Below, piece after piece: positions 23,501 through 34,200 of a stretch of 64,000 nt of DNA. Every line of letters starts with the position of its first letter. Positions within the stretch are counted from its first letter, which is position 1. The translations under genes were made by a program, and so were the position numbers. Source of the DNA: Mermis nigrescens (Eukaryota > Nematoda > Enoplea > Mermithida > Mermithidae); NCBI GenBank assembly GCA_036768485.1, contig JAVLUZ010000157.1, positions 8,867,783 through 8,931,782 on the forward strand, given 5' to 3'. The notes under the pieces are model-generated. The model did no database searches. It was not told the DNA's origin and saw only the letters and a list, made by a program, of their open reading frames with translations.

Positions 23501-26500
23501 TTGTTCCATCCAGTGTTTTTTTCTGTACAAAGTCTGTATATGTATTGTACATGTATGTATATGTATTGTATATAAATTGTACATGGTTTGTACATGTACA
23601 AAGATGGTCCCTAAAAGTCTTTGGATCTAGTATACAATTTACCCGCCACCGTTTCTTAGACGATTCAAATAAGCTACAGTGACCAAACTTTAACAAAAAT
23701 TATCAAACACGTTCTGACTCGCATCAATAAGAATTGTGTTGGTCACTGTAGCTTATTTGAATCTACAGTGTTGGTCACTATAGCTTATTTGAATCGGCTA
23801 AAAAATGGTGGCGGGTAAATTGTATACTAGATCCAATCTTTGTACACACAAATTTTTGGGTAGTATAATATGGTACAGTAGCGATTTTAGTGTGGCTAAA
23901 ACAGAGTTGTTCGACCTTTGATATTGTATTTTAGCTGACTTCTGGGTTTCTGAAGGCAAAAATCACTAATAATCGTCTCAACTGGCGCAAAGCGCAAAAA
24001 AAGCTTGCGAATTTCAGACCTTTTTCCGCAATTTTTGCCTTCCCGAAAATCTTAGTACATGTACAAAGACGGTCCAAAAAGTCTTTGTACATCGTAAAAA
24101 ATCTTTGCCGAATACAAAAAAAACCGTGAGTCTATAAAAGCATTTTCCCTTGCTAGTACCCTACTTTAAATTAATATGTTTTGTGTAAATCAGTCGGTGA
24201 ACACATACGGTAACATGCCACAATAATAAAAAAGAGTCCAAGAAGATGGAGAAAAATATTGCTCCGAATATCAGCATCATTTTTTCACAGAAGACAACAC
24301 TACTCTATTTGAACAGATCAAATGTTTACTGCATAAACATTACGAATTACTGGGTGTAAAGAAAACTTACACTCAGATTCGTAATCCTGACATTACATGG
24401 AACATTTTGAACGCTATGAAACTTAAATTAATTTTCCGCAACGATATGAAAGTTAACTTAATTTTCAGAGCGAACTTTACACAACTACTGCGTTAAAGAA
24501 AAGATACAAAAAACATAAAACATACATAAAACATACAACAAACAAAAACAAAACATTAAACATATAAAACATACATAAGCATAAAAAACATATTTTAAAA
24601 ATAAAAAAACATAAAACATACAAAACATAAAACATAAAAAATACATACAACATAAAACAAAACAAGCATAAAAGACATACAAAAAACATAAAACATAAAA
24701 AACATAAAAACATTTAGAAAACATAAAACAAAACTAAATATAGGAAAAAACATTCAAAACCATTTTTAAAATTTTAAAAGAAACATATAGAGAAAACATA
24801 AAACATACATAAAACAAGACATAATCCAGACCTTACGGAGCATTTTTCTAAAAAAATTCACGTTTTGTAACGCTCTGGAAGTAAAATTAATATTTAGTGT
24901 AAACTTTACACATTAGTAATAGATGAATAATGCAAACTTTATACAACTACTGGGTGTAGAGCAAACTAGCAATCAGACTCGTAACTCTGATGTTGCATAG
25001 AACATTTAGAAAGAACTAAGCTTCCGATAGCTCTAGATATAAAGTTGATTTGCAGTGTAAAGTTTACACAACCGCCGAGTGTAAAAAAGAGTCTAGTCGG
25101 ATTCGTAATTCCAACATTACTCTGATATTTAGATCAATTTTATGAAAAAATCAAGTCTGCACAATGGCCTGAAGACAAATAAATATTATATGTGAAACTT
25201 TTTACACCACCGTTGAGTGTAAACGAATGCGACCTACTGACATATCACGTTTGATTGCTAGTACACTTTTAGACTTGAGATCATGTTAACATTCATAACC
25301 GAAGAAGTTAGCAAAACAAAAGACGTCAGAAACACTTTAACACCCCAATTTTTGACTTTACACCCCCCCCGAAAGACCTAAAAATTGATGTAAATGAACG
25401 CAATTTGCTGTGAAGTGTACCCCTAGGAAGTAATTTATTTTTATCCTATTCGACTTATCCTGACTTCAAACCGGAGAAAACGGCGAACAAAAGAAGGGGC
25501 AAAAATGTACCTTTCCACCAACCATCACATTGTAAACTTTAAAAATCTGAATTTAACTCCCTATTGAGTGCTTGGGCCAGTTTGTAGCTTTTAAGTCTAC
25601 GACTTAAAAGCTGCTGTTCCGCAAAATATTTGAGATATTGATCAAGCAAAAAAGGGAAAAATGTATTTTTTGCCCAATGTTACATCGCTATTTCTAACTT
25701 TACACCTTCATTAGTTACTCAATATTAGGCTTTTTTAAACGCGATTTGCTGCAGCGTATAGCCATTGTAACGTACTTTATTTTTGTTCTATTTAATTTAT
25801 CTCTACTTATGAGCGGAGGAGAATTTGGCGGAGAAATATTATATAAAAGCTATTTTTCACACCATTCACTAGAGTGTAAAGTTTAAACCCCCTAACTCCG
25901 TATTGAGCGTCTTTTCGATACTTAAAATGGTCCAGAAAATTAAGAAATATAAATCTTGGTTTTTTTGCAATCATTAGTGACTTTAGGATTCTACTGAGGA
26001 TTCAGAAAAGTTAAAAATATACAATTGCACTCTAGGGAGTCTAAGGAATTATGCTGAGGCTGCTATAGACATGTTAAGCACATATTTCTGGAATAATTTG
26101 ATAAATTATAAATTTTTGGAATTTATAATTTGATAAATTATAAATTTCTGGAATTTCAGTGAGAGTTGAGCAAATTTAACAAAATAATTCTGTGGCTTCC
26201 TTGCAATCTACGGAGTCTTTGGGATTCTATTGAGGCTCCAAAAGATTTAAAAATATAATTATAGATATTTTTCGTTTCGAGGCGACACTGGGATTCTAAA
26301 CAGCTTTCAGATTTGAAAATATAATTCTGGGGTTTAAGGATTGTATAGGATGTCTTTTCTATTCTATTCAGGGCCAACAAAATTGACGAAAATAAATCAA
26401 TAAATCTAGGCGTCTGTGATCCGGAATTTAATTGAAAAAAATGTCCTGGGAGTTGGTGGTTCCTTTGAATTCTGATGAAGATTCATAATCCTTAACGCCC

Positions 26501-29500
26501 ATCTCTTACTCGTATTAGTATTTTAATTTTGATATTTCTAATTCGCTCTCCAAGTCAAAACTCGTTTCATTACAAGCCCAAGCCACATTCACAAGAAAGA
26601 GTTATGTATGAAAATTTGGTAGGTTTTCTTGACAAAAATGACAAATTTTACGACAACTTGAAGTCAGCGTGAAATAACTGTGACTGTTCGTAAGGTTTTA
26701 GTGCTTATATTGGATGTAAAGTAGAGCTGTGCCGGGGCCGCCTTTTTTGCCGGGGCCGGGGCCTAGGCCCCGGTGCCGGGGCCGGGGCCGGGGCCGGGGC
26801 CTAGCCGGGGCCAATAATAGCGTGCTTTACCATGCTCATAGTACGACCCTGCCCTACTCCTTATATGTACCTAAGCATATATGCTTGCTTGTAGATATGC
26901 ACGTCAACCGTTAATATTTGTTGGGATTACAAGATATAATAGAACATGGGCATCGGGGGATCTGGACCCCCAGAATTCACATTCTCCCCCAAAAAAAATC
27001 CGCTAGACCCCCCATAAATTGATTTTCAGAATTTTCTCTGTTTTTCTGCGGTTTTTTTATGCTAATGGATAGCTCTCATTGAGAAACGCGAGAAAACGGT
27101 GTTTTTTTCGCTCTACCATATATTATCAGGCACTTTTTGACTTTGAAAAATTTTGGACCCCCTAGAATTTTTGAGCTGCCCATGTATGGATTTAAATCCC
27201 CTGACTTGGATGCGTTTTTCAATGTGCTTTACTTTGCACTTTTTTTAGGCTTATTATTCTATTTGTTCTGATAGACGTAGCTGTCTGCTACCAAGCAAGC
27301 TGGAAATGCTCGTCTATATGAATTGCAATTTTAAATATGTCAATTTTGATTATTAACTAGAAATTTGCATAAATCTGACAGTGAAATAAAGATTTGAATT
27401 AGCAAGATCTGTGGTTTGCTTGAAATTGAGTTTGAAGGTAAATCTGCCCAAAACAATATCAATTTTCTACATTATAATCAACTCTAACATTGGCCCCGGC
27501 CCCGGTGCCGGGGCCAGCCCGGCCCCCGGCGCCGGGGCCGGGGCCGGGGCCTGGCCCCGGCACAGCTCTAATGTGAAGGACTAAAGAAAGATCGGGTTAG
27601 ATGAGGTTTTTCCATATTCTGTGGAGTCTTCTCAATTCTTATCACGGTCCGTAAAATTTTAAAATATGATTCCAAAGGTTTTTTGAATTCTGGGGAGTCT
27701 TTGGGATTATAGTGAAGATCCAGAAAATTTCGAAGCATAATTCTGGGGCCTTCTGCATTCTGGGGAGTCTTTGAGATTCTAGTGGGGCTATAGAAAATTT
27801 AAAAACATAATTCTGGGTGACTTTTGCATCCCAGGGAGTCATAAGGATTTTAGTGAGTTCAGATGATTTAAATATATAATTTAAGGGATTTTTCTGAATC
27901 TGAGGAGTCTGTTGGATTCTATTAAGGGTCTAGAAAATTTGAAAAATATAAACCTGGGCACCTTTTGGATTCTAAAGAGCCGTGCGGATTGTGATCAGGG
28001 TCCAAGAAATTTAAAAAATATAATTTTGAGATCATCTGAATTCTGTAGTATTTAGGATTGCAGGGAGTATCGAGAAAATATAAAAAGATACTTCTGGGGC
28101 TTTTTTTGCATTCTGGGGAGTCTTGGAGATTCTAATGAAGCTCCAGAAAATTTATGCTGCACCAATTTTAGAAAGAACAATGAAGCAGTCGTTATTCATT
28201 CACATTGTGACTGCATGTCCCAATTGCTGTCGCTTTTTTATCATATGCTGTGCTATTATTCTTATCACGTGTTTTCTTGGACGTAGCAATAAATCCTTTG
28301 TTTGTTTGTTAAAACGCGTAAACGAGCGCTTAAGGACTGAAATGCTTAATTTAGTATTTACTTATCATATGTACTTAAATTACTTGATTTCACAATGGGA
28401 TTATCAGGAGCACAGCTGTAGGGATGATAGGGGGTCTGGTATCCTGAAAATTTTGGAAGCATGACTTTTTGCAAGTATACCCTCAGAGGAAAAAATTGAA
28501 AATTCGTAAAGTGTATTTGAAAGACCACTAGAAGAGATCTTAGACTAAAGCCTGAGATGAAACATATTTACTGATATAATTGAAATCAAGTAGAATTTTC
28601 AAGAAATTCTTTTGCTCTCTAAAGTGTAGATCTTGCTGGAAATCTCAGATACACAATTCTTTTGCCTATCGACGAGTGATTGTTGAGATACCCAACTTCA
28701 AAACTTTAGTCTTCCCCTAATTGAGAAGGCCACCAAGGGATGATAATGCATACCTTTGGCCATTATCCCAAGAGTTAACTAAATTATAAGTGAGCATGGG
28801 TAAACTCCTCAACCTGAACTCAAGTGTACTCAGAAGCATCGGTGATACAGCGAAAATAACGGCATAATTCGTAACTTGACGATCAGTTTTTATCGAATTC
28901 GGGTATTATTGAGTCGTCCTTTTATACCATAAACAAAAAGTAGCATTAAAATGACACAAAATGAAAAAACTACTGCTGCAACAATATATGCCTCTTATCT
29001 AACCTGCGTGTAAACCATTGGAATTTGTATCCAGTCGTGACTGAACAATACCCAACATTTGTTTCTTAACTCCATGATATCCTAAAATTAAATGACAGGA
29101 AACGCCAATTTAACAAAGAAAACGAATGTTTTAGTGTTGTGTAACGTGAAAGCCGACATCAAAGAGCAATAGGAAATAATACTTTACGAACCAATGAGAA
29201 AACGTGATTCATTTTAAGTATACCTTCGGAATTTAGGATAGAAAAGAAAACATAGGATGGTGACAAAATAAAATAAACAAATAATTTTAGCCGTTTTTCA
29301 GTTTCTTATTTTTCGCTAAATTTTCGATTTTTTTTACTATTGTAACTTAAATAGCACATCCGAGTTCGTTAAAATTTAAAACATCCAGCATTTTTTCCTA
29401 ACAAATCACATCCGCTTGCTTTTATGTGCCGTAAAGTTAAAAAGAATGGTACCGTAACTGGTACCAGACTAAAACATCCATTATAACTATTATTACTATC

Positions 29501-31171
29501 CTTATACAGAACTTCAGAAAATAAGAGCCCGCAATCTAAAGTATGTAAATACAGGCACGTAGCTGTGGGGGGACTGGGGGGGGGGGGTCGGACCCCCCAA
29601 AATTCAGAAAAAAACCGGAAAAATAGGACTTTTTACACGTTATTTTGTGCTATTGTTGGCTTAGACACCCCAAAATTGGTGTTGGTCCCCCCAAAATAGA
29701 AGGGCCAGCTACGTGCCTGTGTAAATCACCTAAGTTATGTAAACGCGAGAAATAAGAATACAGTTATTAGCATAAGATTTTTGATTCTTAGAATTCTGGT
29801 GTCATAGGAAGCTTTGCACATGCAATAATTCAATACAAGTATTTACATGATTATTGCCTTAGTGAAACAGGTACATCATGTAGCTTGAAAGTTCAGGTGA
29901 AGAAGGAAGGAGGTAGGTTGGGGGAGAGGGGTTTAAAAACCTCCTAAGAATCCGATAGATCTCCAGAATTCAATTATTGGCATGTTTTTGGGATTTTCGT
30001 CAGTTTCACACCAACCAGACCCTGGAAACACCCGCAAGTTTGTGGGTCTGTACCACGAATGAGCTGAGCGTATAAAGTGAAGTCTAGACCAGACATGTAT
30101 GTGACGGGTGGAGGCTTTGGGTTCTAGACCCCCAGAATAGAAAAATGGAAAATTTTGTAGGGATAATGTGGCAAAATGAAGGCCAAAAAACGGTCTCGAA
30201 AATCGAAAATTTTCTTCAAAAGTGCTTCAAATTGACCATAAACAGTAATTCATAGTTTCAACGCTATTTTAGCGCTTATAGCAGTTTTTGAGGTCAGTTT
30301 GGCGACCCTCAGGCCGGCTGATCCTACCCAGATCGGCCACGCTGTGCATCTATGGTCTGGAGCACACGAAGGATCTGGCGGCCCTCCCTAACCGATAGAC
30401 CTCTTATAATTGAATTTGAATTTGTTTCTGTGACAATGCGTTTCCATCAGACCCCAAGAATTAGGCTGCTACGATCAAAGATAGCAATTAGTAAAAATTC
30501 AATTCTGAGGGCTCTATCGATTAAGGGAGGGCTACCAAATTCTTAGATGTGTATGGATATGTATGGGTATCCCCAGTGGATCATCTAGGTTTTTCATATA
30601 CCATATCTTGTGAGTGGTCTCCTACATAGGCTGTGGTGTGAATTTAATCTAATTTAAAAAATTACATATTTTCCAAGTGTTATTTCAGGCATGTATTCAT
30701 TCTTTTTAAAACATTTCTCAGATTTTTTACTTGGCTTTACCGCAAAATCCCAATCTACTCAATTTACATGACATTTTACACAATGTTAAAAATTCCTCAG
30801 ATTTCGCGTCTTACAACTCAAACTAGGTTTACTCTAAAATATCAATCGACTCAATATACCCTATCTTATGCATAAGATGATATTTAGTTTAATTTATTTG
30901 AAACTTTTTAAAAATTTTATTCCAAGCTTATTTTCTCATTTTCTGAACATTTAGAATTTCTCAGGTTCGGCGTACTATCCCACTTGGATTTTTAAACTTC
31001 AAACTCAATAAATCCGAACTTCTGAATTGGCATCCACTCTGGACATGATTTAAATTTCAATTTTAGACAACTTATAATTACGATAATTCTGGGCATTACG
31101 TAGTCAAGTCAAAATCTGTTCGCTTGAATTCGAGGCATTATTTTGATATTAATAAATAATGTATAATAATG

Positions 31172-31225
<54 letters not shown>

Positions 31226-34200
31226 TAATTTTAATAAATATACATTACTCAATATTATAATTAATAATAATAATTGCTAATTTTTAATTTTATCGCGCCG
31301 TAGGCTTCGCCACCACACATTGTCTTGCTGCTATTTTATATTTATGTACTCGTAATAAAAAACATCTCTCCTTACATCAAGCAACTGACTATAGCCGTCA
31401 GCTACTTTTCCTTCTTTCTTAACCCTGCTCATTAAAGTATACGCCCAATGAAACGGAATCCACCAATTAGAATCCTTTACACTGGCGACGTTGTTATAAA
31501 GCTCGATTTCGGACTCGGTCATTAATCCTGTAAGAAAAAAACATATATAATTTTAAAATATAATACCACATAAGAGGAATCGTTTAAATATAAGAAAAAA
31601 CTTCAAACAGAAGCCGAAGTTTTGCCGTTCTATCCGAGTTGAGTTGAGCTTTCAAAAAATTGAATTTCGTCAAATAAAAAAAGCTAAAAAAATCGATAAG
31701 ACTTTTTAATCTTTTAGCCTTGGGTTTCGGGCGCATCTGCTGACTAAGCATACATTATCTGAAACAATCATAACAATGTAATAATAATATGACATTCTCT
31801 CAGTGTTTCTGAATAAGCCAATGCACTGTAGTAAAAAAATCTAAAGAAATAAAAAAACGTTTGTTCTATTCCAAAAAAAAACCTAAACCAAAGATCCTAA
31901 ATCGAAAGCCTAAAAACCTAATCTACTCTATAAAAATTCTATAAAGTAATCATAAATTATATAAAAAGTTTAATTTTAATAAAACAAAATATTTATAATG
32001 CAAGTAAGGTAGATGTGTTATTCTATTAAAAACAGTATCCTCTACTTGCAAACCAATTATTTAGACTAGTTTACTGACAGGTTCTTATAATCAGGTCCAA
32101 GCTAGATTCGGGGGGATTTGGAAATTTTCATCTTTCGCTCAATTTGCAAACTCGCGAGGTCGGAAAATTTCGACATATTAACCATGCCTAACTAAATACG
32201 GAATTTAAGGAGACAAAAAGTACGGAAAATAATCAAAATCAAACATAAAAAATCAAAGTTATAGAACCTAAATTAAAATTAAAACATGTATGGAAATAGA
32301 AATCGGAAAGTTTCGAAAGAAAATTATTATATGCATTTGAAAACAAAATAATATTTTTAGTATTTCGAAATTTTTCTCCATTTTTTTCGATTTGATCTAT
32401 ATTTGGGACATAATCGGACAACAAATTTACGTATACTCAACCCGCAGCAACCAAATACTCCATATTCGGAAACCGTTTCTTCACCGGCACGCAAATGTCC
32501 CTAAAGCATAATATAGATCCCAGATTGACGTATCTGACCAGAGTACGTCGCAGCATGCGAACCCTTTGGTCATCGCCCGGTATGTAAATCGAGGCATTAA
32601 ACGAAATCCTGCATTAATTAAAAATTAATTGATTCAATTAAAATCACGGGACTGTCTTTTTTCTTTAGAATAAAAAAACCATTTATTATTTAAATATTAG
32701 AAAATAATCAAACATAGCAATTTCCTCAAGTCACACTTGGAACAGTTTTAAATGATTCTCGTTCAAAACCGGAATGTAAAAGGCATTGGAAAATCAAATT
32801 GAATGAAATAGAAAAATCAATAATCAATCAACAAACGAAATAGTTTAAGGAATTAAATGAATAAATCGACGAATGAATAAACGAAAAAAGAAAGCAAATA
32901 AAAGGACGAGAACGAATTTGTTAAGTTTAGTATCAATAGGAAACTTTAACTATTACAATTTTGCAATCCCAAAATTAATCCTTTCATTCAACGAAAGCGA
33001 AAAACAGCCTTTCAAATTTTCTAATAAAGGTATAAGCGCAGGTTTACGTGTCATTCCCAAGTATTAAGATATATCTCCATCCCAGAATTATGATTAAAAT
33101 GGCAAAAAAAAGAAAATGAATACAAATAACTGAAATCGAAATGGAATAATCATAATATTAATCAATAGATTTTATATTTTTGATTAACATTGTTTTTTAT
33201 TTGTAACTATCCCTAATTTCGGCGATAACTTAATTAGCAGTGCGATCTATCAGAGACTAATTTGTCATATGGATAAGATAGCTCGTAACATTTTAAGTAT
33301 CATAAAACCGTGCTCAATCGGCTTTGAGCTTATTTTATTTTTGCCCTCAAAATTGTTTGAAAATCAGGCGTTCATCATGATTACGAATTAGGAAAAGAGT
33401 CTTGTCTGCAATGTAAATGTTGATGTGAATGAACAACAATCTTGTTTACTGTGTTGTTCAATAATCTTGTTGTTCAAGGGCAAATATACCTGAAAAAACG
33501 GATTATTAAGGACATTAAAGGGAGAGACTAGGAAAAGTCACCTATGCCGCGCAAAAAAATCTTAAGAACCAGCTAAAAATCAAAGCCACACAAAAATCGA
33601 AGTACATTTTCTGGCCCCTGAAAAAAAGGTGCTCTTTAAAAAGATTTATAACTTGTTTACATGAGAGTTTAGAGGGAAACTTTGACTTGTGCTATATGGC
33701 CGAATTAATTGGATATCATCGCATTTTGAAGACTATATATAATCAATATTGAATTAAATGACTCAATAGATGAATAATGACATTCGCATCATGCTGTTTC
33801 TTATGTTATATATTATTGTTATATATCATTATATTTTTTATCATCATCCCATAACACGATCTTGAAAAATTAATCTTCGTTTTTTCACAGTTTTTCCCAA
33901 TACTAAACGATGAACCTTGAAATAAATGCATATGCTCAAAAGCTCTGGGGACATGTTTCATAAAGGGAAAGGGGGTAAATGAGTGATTTTGTTACGTATT
34001 AAATGTCAAATTTTCATAGTTTATTTGTCGTATTTGATTATTCCAGAATATTTATGGTTAAATTTGCATGAAAACAATGAAAAGAAGAGCAATGGAATGA
34101 TCTGTTACATCAAACATAAGAAAATAAAAGAAAAGTGTCTGGATAGATGAAGTGAACAATCTACTAGACGTCATTTGACGCTTTTTTCATGATAAGCAAT

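Larger units (their letters stand above)
25920..28140. repeat. Decayed 70-77 bp tandem array, split by a hAT element
   Basis: Units read GGGGAGTCTTTGGGATTCTA, then GTGARGCTCCAGAAAATTT and AAAAATATAATTCTGGGG. Recognisable at about 25,950-26,460 and 27,600-28,140, roughly every 70 bp, with heavy divergence. The 26,722-27,570 transposon landed in or next to it. Confidence 0.6.

Noticed and set aside
24477..24724. Cys/Phe-rich membrane-like frame on the minus strand
   Set aside because: Artefact of the ACATAAA simple repeat.
28123..28464. 113-codon plus-strand open frame with a hydrophobic stretch
   Set aside because: No recognised homology, lies in a BestA intron, and starts inside a decayed tandem array.
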